The translations under genes were made by a program, and so were the position numbers. The notes under the pieces were generated by a model that saw only the letters and a program-made list of their open reading frames with translations, was not told the DNA's origin and did not search any database. A DNA stretch of 64,000 nt from Argentina anserina (lineage: Eukaryota > Streptophyta > Magnoliopsida > Rosales > Rosaceae). Where the stretch lies: assembly GCF_933775445.1 (NCBI RefSeq), contig NC_065877.1, forward strand, positions 8,556,001-8,620,000, given 5' to 3'. Shown here in pieces: positions 12,205 to 22,345 of the stretch; within the stretch, counting starts at the first letter, position 1; every line of letters begins with the position of its first letter.

Positions 12205-12672
12205 TGTTGGCACCCCTTTTAGCACAAAGCTAGTATGGCATGCCACCGAGCATAAGCATCACTCTCTAGGCGGATCTACAAGTCACCATGTGGCTCAACC
12301 ATGATATTCATAGCGTACCTCGTCATACAAGATTTGCAATGATAGTCGGAACTCACCAAGACACCACCGGGAAGTCACCTTTCCGACCTCATCAAGATGA
12401 CTTCATAGTAAGCCTAGAGAGGCACTTGTCCCACATTGAAGAATATGTAAATGAGAGGGGTTCCCTCACCTATAAAATGGACCCCTCATCCCACTTAGAG
12501 GGGGGATCACTACTTGTATAACTTAAGGCTATTTGCCAATACTAGTGGATTCAAGTGGACGTAGCTTACCCTAAAAGAGGGAGGTGAACCACTATACTTC
12601 TTGTGTCAAACTAACACTCACTAATAGCTAACTGTGTGATCAGCCACCCATCTGGTAATCACTACGTTTGTT
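12205..12672 (+). repeat. 5' LTR of element A
   Basis: Starts TGTTGGCACCCC and is closely similar over its whole length to 15326-15792. A TATA-like CTATAAAATGG lies at 12470-12480. The last bases (ACGTTTGTT) differ from the ACGTTAACA that ends the 3' LTR. Confidence 0.85.
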
Positions 12673-12673
12673 T

Positions 12674-12690
12674 TGGCGCCGTCTATGGGA
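12674..12690 (+). other. Primer-binding site of element A
   Basis: TTGGCGCCGTCTATGGG follows the 5' LTR. The first ten bases after the initial T match the complement of plant tRNA-Asp 3' ends, as used by several gypsy groups. Confidence 0.6.
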
Positions 12691-12809
12691 AGCTGACAAT
12701 TAGCTTCGTCGCTCCCCACCAACAGACCTCCCACGGTCCCCCACACCCCACAGTGCATGAGCTCACTACGGCGCAGTCAGATTTAAAAAAAAAATTTGAC
12801 CCTCCCGTG

Positions 12810-13150
12810 GTCCATGCCTTCCACGGTCACGTTCTTCCACGCTCCTGCTAGCACGGTGGACGTTCTTCCACGCTCCTGCTAGAGTAGCACGTGACTGCTA
12901 CCACGGTGCAAAATTGCTAGTGTAGTACATGACTGCTAGCGTAGTACGCGACTGCTAGCACGGTGCAAGACTGTTATCGTAGTCCCTTGACTGCTAGCGT
13001 AGTACGCGACTGCTAGCACGGTGCACGGCTGCTCCCGTAGTCCCATGACTGATGCTCCCATAGTTCCACGGTGGAACTCCACAGTCGACCTCCACGGTCC
13101 TACTCCACAGTCGGCTTTCATAGTCCTGCTCCACGGTTGACTTCGCAGCC
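12810..13150. repeat. Short degenerate repeats in element A
   Basis: Imperfect copies of words such as GACTGCTAGCGTAGTACGC, CTAGCACGGTGCA and TCCACGGT recur many times. They explain the ORFs seen here on both strands; no protein family is recognisable. Confidence 0.7.
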
Positions 13151-13764
13151 TTCCGTAGTCGCCAGAGAAAAGAAATCATTGGCACAACGGGACTTGCTGG
13201 CAAAGCCAACCAACCCGCAACAAACCACTACCATAACACAGAGAATTGAAAAGAAAATCTCTTCAAACCGGACATCTCCTCACTCAAATCCAAAGCGGCT
13301 ACTTGCAATCATTCCCCGCGCAAAGGAGCGTCATGCTTGGACACCTCCAACATGATTTTGGTACTTGCATAAAGCGCAACTCCACTCCACATCGGCATAA
13401 GATAAGTAAAATGCTATGCCTCCCTACTCCTACTGTAGAGTTGATTATTACCATGTCTTAGCATGATTTTATTACGCTATAAAACATGCCTACAACATAC
13501 CGCACTTGATATGCATGCCCGCATGGTTTTCACGCATTGCCTACAACACTTTGTAGAGTTAGCTAGCAATGACACTTAGCCATATCTTATATGCTTAGAG
13601 AATGTGTGACGCACACACTTGAATGTCCAACTTGATTGTGCAAATCAAACTAGGAATTTTTCTAACCATTGTTCAGGAGAACAATTAAATTCCTTATGCA
13701 GACTGTTTCATCACACAACACTCAGACGTCACAGAATCAGAAATTCTTTCCTCACCAAAAAGTG

Positions 13765-14850
13765 AGAGACTACGCTCAAGAGGGCTCAAAACGTCCTACG
13801 CGTAACGCTTATCTACGCTATGATGGATGCACTACGCCCAAAAGGGCTCAAGCCGCGTAAATACGCGCACTACGCTCAAGAGGGCTCAAGACGTCCTACG
13901 CGTAACGCCTATCTACGCTACGATGGATCCACTACGCCCAAAAGGGCTCAAGCCGCGTAAGTACGCACACTACGCCCAAGAGGGCTCAAGACGTCCTACG
14001 TGTAACGCCTATCTACGCTACGATGGATGCACTACGCCCAAAAGGGCTCAAGCCGCGTAAATACGCGCACTACGCCCAAGAGGGCTCAAGACGTCCTATG
14101 CGTAACGCCTATCTACGCTACGATGGATGCACTACGCCCAAGAGGGCTCAAGCCGCGTAAATACGCGCACTACGCCCAAGAGGGCTCAAGACGTCCTACG
14201 CGTAACGCTTACCTACGCTACGATGGATGCATTACGCCCAAGAGGGCTCAAGCCGCGTAAATACGCGCACTACACCCAAGAGGGCTCAAAGACGTCCTAC
14301 GCGTAATACTTATCTACGCTACGATGGATGCATTACGCTCAAGAGGACTCAAGCCGCGTAAATACGCGCACTACGCCCAAGAGGGCTCAAGACGTCCTAC
14401 GCGTAACGCCTATCTACGCTACGATGGATGCACTACGCCCAAGAGGGCTCAAGCCGTCCTACGCGCAAAGCACACTGCGCTCAGGGGACGCACTACACCC
14501 AAGAGGGATCGACATCCTACGTGTAAAGCTCACTACGCTACGATAGTAGCTTTACGCTCGAATGTCAACGCCAAAAAGACGTCATACGTGTAGCCTATTA
14601 CGCTATGATTGACGCACCACGCTTTAATTCAACGCCAAAAAAGACGTCATACGCGTAGCCTATTACGCTATGATTGACGCACCACGCTCTAATTCAACGT
14701 CCAAAAGACGTCCTACACGTAAGTCACTATGCTAAGATGGATGCACAACGCTCTATGTCAGCGCTCAGACGTCCTACGTGCAAAACTCTGCGCTAAGATG
14801 GACACATTACGCCCGCAGTGGCTCAACGCCGTCCTACGCACATTGCAATA
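13765..14850. repeat. 100-bp tandem array in element A
   Basis: A unit of about 100 bp is repeated about seven times between 13765 and 14465, then in degenerate form to about 14850. Each unit contains the motif TACGCCCAAGAGGGCTCAAG twice, once followed by ACGTCCTACGCGTAACGC and once by CCGCGTAAATACGCGC. The array is GC-rich compared with its surroundings and rich in CpG and in ACGT and ACGCGT words. The 77-residue ORFs here are by-products of the period and are not genes. Confidence 0.9.
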
Positions 14851-15310
14851 TAGGATGCACCAGCCTATAGAGGTCTCCCTAGCCTTCAAAGGCCATATTG
14901 GCATATAAAAGCCACACTCACCCGTAGCGGCCATATTAGTCCAAAGCGACATCACGCAAGACTACTTCGCCTAAGCACACCGCACACATAGGCCATATCA
15001 CTCGAAACCGCCTCGCTGACTAGGGGTTTCGGGGACTTACGCACACTCACGTACTATATCATATTCAGGACCATACATACACACGCATCATCATGTGTCA
15101 AACACACATCGCGCCCGTACATTGTTATGTTATCCATGACAACAAACATACTTCGTGCACATATGCTTTTATCTTTGTTTTGCAGGTTTGAGAGTCTCTT
15201 CTTGCTTAAGGAGTTCGGGGACTGGTAGGGGTATGTCACCGCCCGGACACTTATGCTCGGTGACATGTTGATTGATAAACTTCCCAAGCAAGAAGTTCCT
15301 CTTACTTAGG
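14851..15310. other. 3' internal region of element A
   Basis: No coding region is visible. The sequence leads into the polypurine tract at 15311-15323. Confidence 0.5.
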
Positions 15311-15325
15311 GATTGCGGGGGGACA

Positions 15326-15792
15326 TGTTGGCACCCCTACTAGCATAGAGCTAGTATGGCATGCCACCGAGCATAAGCATCACTCTCTAGGCGGATCTAC
15401 AAGTCACTGTGACTCAACCATGATATCCATAGCGTACCTCGTCATACAAGCTTTCCAATGATAGTCAGAACTCACCAAGACACCATCGAGAAGTCACATT
15501 TCCGACCTCATCAAGATGGCTCCATAGTAAGCCTAGAGGGACACTTGTCCCACATTGAAGAATATGTAAATGAGAGGGATTCCCTCACCTATAAAAGGGA
15601 CTCATCATCTCACTTAGAAAGGGGGATCACTACTTGTATAACTTAAGGCTATTTGCCAATACTAGTGGATTCAAGTGAACGTAGCTTACCCTAAAAGAGG
15701 AAGGTGAACCATTATACTTCTTGTGTCAAACTAACACTCACTAATAGCTAACTGTGTGATCAGCCACCCATATGGTAATCACTACGTTAACA
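15326..15792 (+). repeat. 3' LTR of element A
   Basis: Starts TGTTGGCACCCC, ends TTAACA, and is followed by the target duplication CAACA. TATA-like CTATAAAAGG at about 15589. Confidence 0.85.
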
Positions 15793-16266
15793 CAACATGA
15801 ATACATTCCGTCCTCACGGGTTATGATATAATTTGAAATGTGCAAAACAATCAAAACCCTAAACTAGAGCTCCAACCATTCCTAAGGAGAGACCCAAAGA
15901 TTGTCACCAAGAAACTAGAGGAGCTGGTCATCGAGGAGAGTGTAATATCTAGGAATACACCACGAATATAGAACGCCCTTGTGATCTACCAAAGAGCCAT
16001 GCGAAAATACCTAGAAAGCCCAGACCCTTGAATGAAATACCACACGTAACCGATGAACAAAATGAACCAACGAGAAGGACAACCTCCCGGGTCCCAGATC
16101 CGAAACTCATAATGAATAGCTCTCAAAGTCAAGGCCCATTCCACAATAGCATGGACCAAAACATACTAAATTGAGCCACTTTCGCAGACCACCGTCACCA
16201 CACCCTCCTCTGTCGTGCCGTTGCCCTTCGCTGCAAGTGGTCCCAGACCAGGTACCTCCTGCCAAC

Positions 16267-16515
16267 TGTAACGATCCTGATAATCGTTACCATGAAAAGT
16301 CATTGATGCAGAAGAGAAAAGAAAATAAAAGCTAAAGGAAACTAAAGAAAATACTAAAATTCAATATTCATCAATATCCTTACAAGCATACAACTTTGCC
16401 TTATATAGTGATAGATAAACCCTAAAGACCCGTTTCCAATACAACCCGGTTCATTGACCCATTTCATGAAGGCCCAAACCGATAAGTAGCCTATGTAAGA
16501 TGTAGGATCGTTACA
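16267..16515 (-). repeat. 3' LTR of element B
   Basis: Has the same terminal palindromic ends as the right copy. On the minus strand it holds a TATA box CTATATAAGG (complement around 16399-16408). It retains the ATG that begins the internal ORF in the 5' LTR copy. Confidence 0.88.
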
Positions 16516-16530
16516 TTACCACCCGCTCAA
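16516..16530 (-). other. Polypurine tract of element B
   Basis: The minus strand reads TTGAGCGGGTGGTAA immediately before the 3' LTR. Confidence 0.6.
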
Positions 16531-16561
16531 AGAACAGGCTTGACCTCAAGCCTGAAGTGGA

Positions 16562-19500
16562 TTATGAGATCAGTAACTCATGATCATTGGTGTCCCTGTA
16601 CATCTTAATCAACTGTGCAAAAGGAAGAGCATAAACATGTAGGTTGACCAGCTGAAAGGATATAGTAAATGCAGCCGCACTTGTGTTCAAAAATCCAATA
16701 GTGTTGTAAATACCATGAAGAGTAGCAAGGTTGTTGTTACCAAGATGATGGGATAGGAAGTCATCATTATCATCTGCTAATGTAGAGAAACCACGGACCT
16801 GGTCATGTAGCATGTGGTCTTGATTAGTAGCTCTGTAAACAACCATATCCTTATGATGCACTCCACGGTTCAAACTATTTCCAGCCATTTCCATGTAAGC
16901 TAATTTTATGAAATTCAAACTTGCAAACAACAGCTCCATACTTGTAAATGTATTTCCCATGTGCTCAGACTTGAAAAGTTTTTCTAGTACCAACCAAAAA
17001 ACTTGCAGTAGCACAAGCATACAATCATATCCAGAATATATATGCTGCAAGGATGTAACCATATGGAAAAATATTGTAGAATATATGGTATCCAAACCTT
17101 TGATATCTGTCAGGGTTGCACCCCGAGCAATACCATCATCTCCTACTTGCCAATTATCTATAAGTGCACACAAATAAACACTTACAAGTAGATAAAAAAA
17201 TGAATTCTGTATGGATGAATTATGCATGTCAGAAATGACCATCAAGATTTCTCTATGAGAGATCTGTTGTAGGTGCCAAACATCAAGACCATGTCGCTTA
17301 GACTGCAAAGCCACCAATTGATTGATAGAATTAAGCACCGAAACTTCAATGACATAGTGACCATCTTATCTCAATATGTTAATCAAAAGAGGTCGTAATA
17401 TATGGGTAGCAAAAAACATCAGCAATTTTTTCTCAAGAGCATCAAATGGTGAATAAAGAGTTGAAGAGCTCATTTCCAAGAAAAGCATGTTCACAAGGAT
17501 TTGTCTGACAACTTGAGAAAAAGACTTGCAAAATAGTCATCAAAGTGCCACCATGCTCTTGTGAAAGAAGTTGACCAGAATAATACCATAGTAAAGAAAA
17601 TTCTGAAAAACCTTTGAGAACATAGGCATGAGAGATCAGTAAACTTATCAGGCTAATGTGATACATGACACTCATATTGATGGACTGAATAACTTCAATG
17701 AGGGGTCCTCGCATATCGTCTTTGTCCTGTAGAGAATTAGCTCCATTCAAGTTTCTAAACGAGACCAATATCTTCCAAGCTATTGGTGCATCATATTTTG
17801 TTGGGAATGACAGAATAGCCTCAAGCATGGATATATATTCCAAACTCTTAATTTGCTTTTCAGATTCCACCAACGAGAATTGAGTCACACCAACTGAAAT
17901 ATTTCTCTTCACCTCGAGCCACAACATCAAAACAGAAACATATTTCTCCACAAAAACATGCCCGCTATTTAATGGCAGAACTGCTTCCATTTCAAATACC
18001 TTGAAAAATAATATTTCCAACAAGGACAATGAAGAAGTAATCCCCATAACCCTTTCAGAAGTATTAAGCGGTAGCTTGTCAATTGAATCAATATCATGTG
18101 CCAAACAAGTAGCAACTAGGAACTTAACAAGTACAGTCTCTTCAGCTGACCTCGTGACAAATGAATTATCGACATCAGCCTTCTTTTTCTCACCCCTCTC
18201 ATCAAGAGGCCAATTCTCTGCTCCAATTTCACAATTCAAGGAATTATGAACACAAAGCAACGAGGTTAGAGTCATTTCACCAATTCTGTCGGATGCTTCC
18301 TTGCAAAAGAGTCCAATCTCTCTTTTCTTCATAGCACCATGACAAAGATGCAAGCCAAGAATAAGCCATTGCAGTAACTTTGATTGAGGTTGTGCTGTGG
18401 CAGTAGCTGTTGAGTTCCATGTCTCCAATAACAACTCCATCTCGCTTTGATAATTCACTCCCTTTTCCTCATAGATACGATGCACATAACTAGTGTTTTC
18501 ACCATAATTATCCTTCAATAATCCATTGTCAACATCCCCGGAAATCTGAGCTATAGAACCAAGAAGTGTGTCCCCAACAGATGATCCACTATCAAAGCTA
18601 CAGTGCTTGAAGTAATGTGATTGTGACTTCTGCCACAGTAAATTCATCCCTTCAGTACTTTGAATCGCAGATTCCCCACTCCTTGTACTAACACCCGTGA
18701 TATTACTCTCAACATTCAATTTGTCAGTCATACAAATAGAAATTTCATCCTCAGAGTTGCTTTTAGATACCACAACAATAGATATATCGTTATTCAAATC
18801 CAAAGTCACATGAGGAGATACATTTGAAATACCAGATGCTACAAAATTGATACCCATTTCGCCAGTATATCCAAGCATAACCTCATGCTGAGAAAAATTC
18901 AACCCAGTATTAGTAGAGATTCTTACCGGATTACCCTCAGTAGTAGCGGCAATAGGGTCGGGTGATGAGAGCGGTAGAGACCCAAACTTCAGAGAATTCC
19001 CAATTTGGCTTCCCAGAGATTGCCACGAATCTTTCAGCAACCGTAGCTCCTCCTTGAACTCTAATATGAAGGTATCCATCGATTTCTTCAAAGATTCCCT
19101 CATCACATACAACTTAGCATCTGTGTGATCATCACCAGAACCTCGTTGTGGTGTCGGTGGCTTCACACTCCCCTTGAGCTCGACTGTAGTCTCCAGTTGT
19201 TCCATATTTGAGCGATGGAGCCTCAGATCAGTCTTATAATCTTGGGCCATTTCACCGAGCAGGCGCAGGAATGGGAGCTTGCGAATCAAGAGCTCATTAC
19301 GCTTCAGATACGTCCCCGTCTTGCCGACTACCGCAACAGTTCCTATCTTGAATTTGTGAGGCTTTTTCACCCCTCCAGTGGCCGGAATCGACCGACTAGA
19401 GTTTCCTTGGTTGATGGGTGAGTGAATGGGTATTGCAAAGTTAAAAGGTTGAGCCACTAGAGCGTCCGACGGTTTGGCGGTGTGTGCATGCCGCTGTGTG

Positions 19501-20036
19501 GGAGTCAGCGGAGGAGTCCCGATCAAGGTCTGGGTTTTTGGAGGTTGAATCAGCGGAGCAGTCATGAACGAGCTCTCGGTTTTAGGAGTATGAACCGGAG
19601 GAGGAGGTGGCCGTTCATAGCAGAAGCTCTGTGGAATTGGGTAAGGATGAGGAGAGTGATGATTAGGAGTTGATAGACTTACAGTGGTAGGGAATTACTG
19701 TTGGTAAATAGGTTGCAAGGAAGGTGGAGGTTGCAGCGGCTGTGCGTGAGTGTGAGAATATGGAAATTGTTGAGGCAATAGATGGCCATTTATGAAGGTT
19801 GGAAAATAGTTGTATGGCGGTGGTGAGTAAGGGTTTGGTTGAGCAGATGGGTGGTGATGCGATAGTGGGTAAGGATTCAGTTGAGTGAAATTGGACGATG
19901 TATGAGGTGGGTAAGAAGGATAGTGATTGTAGTACCCGCCGGAGATACCACCGCCATACCCCGCCAGAGACAGGCCCAGATGTGGGATCTGATACCACTT
20001 GTAACGATCCTGATAATCTTTACCATGAAAAGCCAT
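16562..20036 (-). pseudogene. Large unknown ORF of element B (about 1,150 codons, three breaks)
   Basis: A minus-strand frame opens at the ATG at 20036 inside the LTR and runs through the primer-binding site to a TAA at 19695-19697. In the same register it continues as a 707-residue ORF (19565-17442). A one-base frameshift near 17450 and a stop near 17365 then precede a 258-residue ORF (17338-16562). The N-terminal 150 residues are rich in Pro, Tyr, His and Ser. Next comes a charged, probably coiled-coil segment (around KKSMDTFILEFKEELRLLKD), then a Ser/Asn-rich linker. The C-terminal half is long, leucine-rich and helical, HEAT-like in appearance. I see no zinc knuckle, DSG protease, DDE integrase, YxDD or RNase H motif. 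I do not recognise the family. It may be a captured host gene fused to a gag-like N-terminus. Confidence 0.75.
19985..19997 (-). other. Primer-binding site of element B
   Basis: The minus strand reads TGGTATCAGATCC, two bases after the 5' LTR. The standard plant initiator-Met site is TGGTATCAGAGCC, so there is one mismatch. Confidence 0.8.
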
Positions 20037-20243
20037 TGATGCATAAGAGAAAAGAAAATAAAAACTAAAAGAAACTAAAGAAAATACTAAAATTCAATAT
20101 TCATCAATATTTTTACAAACATACAATTTTGCCTTATATAGTGATAGATAAACCCTAAAGACCCATTTCCAACCCGGTTCATTGACCCATTTCATGAAGG
20201 CCCAAACCGATAAGTAGCCCATGTAAAATGTAGGATCGTTACA
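20000..20243 (-). repeat. 5' LTR of element B
   Basis: Minus-strand promoter copy, with a TATA box CTATATAAGGC around 20137. The ATG at 20036 lies 37 nt before its inner end and is in frame with the internal ORF. Confidence 0.88.
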
Positions 20244-20683
20244 CCAACCTTGACAGATCGGAATTCACCAGCACCTCTCATCGCCTTCTGGCCATACCGG
20301 ACAAACTGTCGGCAAGCGATGGCCATAGAACGGTCCGGATTCCAGAGTTGCGAACCCACCAGGCGTGCAAGCAATCACCTTCATCCCATGACCTTATGAT
20401 ACGCGGCCAAAAAAGGATTGGTTCCAGGGTCCCAAACCCGTAAAACCTCGGTCAGATCGCCAAAATTCCGGTAGCGTTCCACCATAAAGGAGTTAGACTT
20501 TATCTCCCGTTGAGCGTCCCATTGGAGAAGTGATTGAAGCAAGGAGGGGATGCTCGTTCTCGTAGAGAATGCTGTACTGATATCACGGAGAGAAGAAGAC
20601 TCATCGGACACCAAGAGCTGCAACGAGCGAAGCCCCGAGACTAGGGTACGCCGCCAGGCAACGAGAGTAGAAAACACTCTCAT
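20244..20683 (-). pseudogene. Unrecognised ORF interrupted by element B
   Basis: The ATG at 20683 opens a 100-residue frame ending at 20381 with TGA; a second TGA lies two codons on. The same register then stays open to the element B insertion site. Across the insertion it continues in frame on the other side (16266 downward) for about 25 codons to a stop, as expected if element B entered an ORF. The N-terminus (FSTLVAWRRTLVSGLRSL) is basic and amphipathic, like an organelle-targeting peptide. No domain recognised. It belongs to the poly(A)-tailed unit described separately. Confidence 0.4.
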
Positions 20684-20690
20684 TCTTAAG

Positions 20691-21345
20691 CCGCAGAATA
20701 AGAATTTAACTTGTCATGATATGTAAAATGTAAAGTTTTTGTTACTTACGAGATCGCTAGTCGTTGCAAATCAATTGGCTAGCTACTATCCAAGGTCAAA
20801 ATAATAGTGAGAACGAAAAACCAATCTCTAGCCTTTGCCTTGGCACTCTTTTATTTATAGGGAAAATTATAAAAAAAGTACTATTTCCTAACTTATATTA
20901 GAAAAAAGTCACTAGTTATGAATTAATTATAAAAAAATCATCACATTTAAGTGAAAATTATAAAAAAAATTAACAAATTTAGAAAAAAGTCACTTTAAAA
21001 ATATTTTCTGAATTGTTTTGCCCTTTCTCACTATTTTTTTTTTTCCTTCTTTTTCTAATTTCAGCCATAACATTCTCGTCCGGCGATAGATTTTGACGAA
21101 ATTGGTACCGTTAGAAAGATCTTGCTCCCCTCTTTCATTTGATATACTACCCACTCCGAATCGACCAACCATACAAGATGCAACAACCATCGCAAAGGGT
21201 TGCCGCCATCGATGACGGTGCTCCAAGCAATTCCAACGAAACCGAAGCTCAAGGTTCCCTAATTCTAGCTATTCTCTTCATTATCAGCATACTTATACCA
21301 ATCTCATTTGAATTTTAACAAAACTTCGCATATTTCCACATTTCC
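20691..21345. other. Intergenic, no gene seen
   Basis: Contains an AT-rich part with repeated AAAATTATAAAAAAA and AGAAAAAAGTCAC words (20860-21000). The minus-strand ORFs around 20990-21252 have no recognisable features. Confidence 0.5.
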
Positions 21346-21349
21346 TCTC

Positions 21350-21650
21350 AGCATGTCACACCTCCTGTCACAACCACTATCACAGACACTGTCACACTAC
21401 CTGTCACACTACCTGTCACACCCCCTGTCACAACCTCTGTCACACTACATGTCACACCTCTTGTCACACCTACTATCACACTATATGTCACATCTTCTGT
21501 CACACCTTCTGTCACACTACATGTCACAACCGCTGTCACAAACCATTATAACACAAACTATCACACCTGCTGTCGTAACCGCTGTCACAATCCCTGTCAC
21601 ACGCACTGTCACACCTTCTGTCACAACCGCTGTCACACTAACTTTTTGAT
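21350..21650. repeat. 12-bp minisatellite (CTGTCACACTAC type)
   Basis: About 25 imperfect copies of a 12-bp unit, CTGTCACAACCA / CTGTCACACTAC. Because the period is a multiple of three, every frame stays open: one strand reads LSHx repeats and the other VTxx repeats. That explains the 113- and 63-residue ORFs; they are not supported as genes. Confidence 0.85.
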
Positions 21651-22345
21651 GTGACAGATAGTGTGATAGCTAATGTGACACACAATGTGATAGCTACTGT
21701 GATAGCAGTAGCGGTAAATTCGTTCAACATCAGCATATGTGCATCTTTCGTAGTGAACCTGCGCCTCCACCCCGCATCTTCACCCCACGCCTCCATTGTC
21801 AAACCACGACTCAATCTCGCGTCTCAACCTCGGACCTCTACCCCGCGTCTCCACCCTGCACCTCCATTGTCAAATCACAACTCACCGATGTTACACCCAC
21901 TGTCACACTCACTATAACACCTGCTGTCACAACCGTTGTCACACTAACTTTTTGCTGTGACAGGTAGTGTGATAGCTAATGTGACACACAATGTGATAGC
22001 TATTGTGATAGCAGCAGCAGCGGTATATTCGTTCAACATCAGCATATGTGCATCTTCCGTAGTGAACCTGCGCCTCCACCCCGCATCTCCACCCCGCGCC
22101 TCCATGGTCAAACCACGACTCAATCTTGCACCTTCACCCCGCGTCTCCACCCTGCACCTCCATTGTCAAACCACAACTCACCGTTGTCACAACCCCTGTC
22201 ACACATCCTATCACAACTGCTGTCACACTAACTTTCTGTTGTGACAGGTAGTGTGATAGCTAATGTGACAGACAATGTGATAGCTAATGTGATAGAAGCA
22301 GCGGTAAATTCGTTCAACATCAGCATATCAGTTCCTCAGACTTCG
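21632..22345. repeat. Tandem duplication of an approximately 300-bp unit
   Basis: Two full copies (about 21632-21941 and 21942-22226) and one partial copy (22227-22345) share the start ACTAACTTTTTG(A/C)TGTGACAG. All share the block ending ATTCGTTCAACATCAGCATAT; the two full copies also share the block CTGCGCCTCCACCCCGC. Each unit contains the minisatellite word in both orientations (CTGTCACAC and GTGTGATAGC), so it can fold on itself. Confidence 0.8.

Larger units (their letters stand above)
12205..15792 (+). mobile_element. Element A: non-autonomous LTR retrotransposon with tandem-repeat interior
   Basis: LTRs of 468 and 467 bp (12205-12672 and 15326-15792) flank a 2.65-kb interior. Perfect 5-bp target duplications CAACA lie at 12200-12204 and 15793-15797. 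Next to the 5' LTR is TTGGCGCCGTC (12674-12684), matching the start of a tRNA-Asp type primer-binding site. Before the 3' LTR is the purine-rich GATTGCGGGGGGA (15311-15323). The interior encodes no gag or pol; it contains short degenerate repeats and a 100-bp tandem array. It must depend on another element's proteins. The PBS type suggests a Ty3/gypsy partner; that is inference. Confidence 0.85.
16267..20243 (-). mobile_element. Element B: LTR retrotransposon carrying a large non-gag-pol ORF
   Basis: Direct repeats 16267-16515 (249 bp) and 20000-20243 (244 bp) start TGTAACGATCC and end GGATCGTTACA. Target duplications CCAAC are perfect on both sides (16262-16266 and 20244-20248). On the minus strand the 5' LTR (20243-20000) is followed by TGGTATCAGATCC, a one-mismatch version of the initiator-Met tRNA primer-binding site. 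The 3' LTR is preceded by TTGAGCGGGTGGTAA. By eye the LTRs differ at about a dozen positions plus one 5-bp indel. The 3.5-kb interior encodes one long minus-strand frame that lacks any retroviral motif I can recognise. The element is complete in structure but must be mobilised in trans. Confidence 0.88.
12146..20690 (-). mobile_element. Poly(A)-tailed retroposon (LINE-like or retrocopy), split by elements A and B
   Basis: Taking out elements A and B together with one copy of each target duplication leaves a continuous minus-strand unit: 20690-20244, 16266-15798 and 12204-12146. It ends in a poly(A) run (T-run at 12146-12155 on the plus strand). The 3' part (TTATTAATATATGACTTTCG followed by A-rich tail, minus strand) resembles a plant LINE 3' untranslated region. 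The upstream part holds the ORF at 20244-20683. I see no reverse transcriptase, so it is either 5'-truncated LINE-like material or a retroposed transcript. The joined reading is an inference from the target duplications. Confidence 0.5.

Noticed and set aside
12674..12690. Element A as a member of the same family as element B
   Set aside because: Different LTR sequence and length, different primer-site type and opposite orientation; they only share the host retroposon.
13765..14465. CRISPR-like array
   Set aside because: Repeats are 100-bp tandem units without unique spacers, inside a plant LTR element.
13669..14593. Series of 60-90 residue ORFs with near-identical sequences
   Set aside because: They are produced by the 100-bp tandem repeat, jump frame each unit because 100 is not a multiple of three, and show no start or domain.
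21308..21649. 113-residue LSHx-repeat protein
   Set aside because: The 12-bp minisatellite keeps all frames open on both strands, so an ORF is expected by chance.
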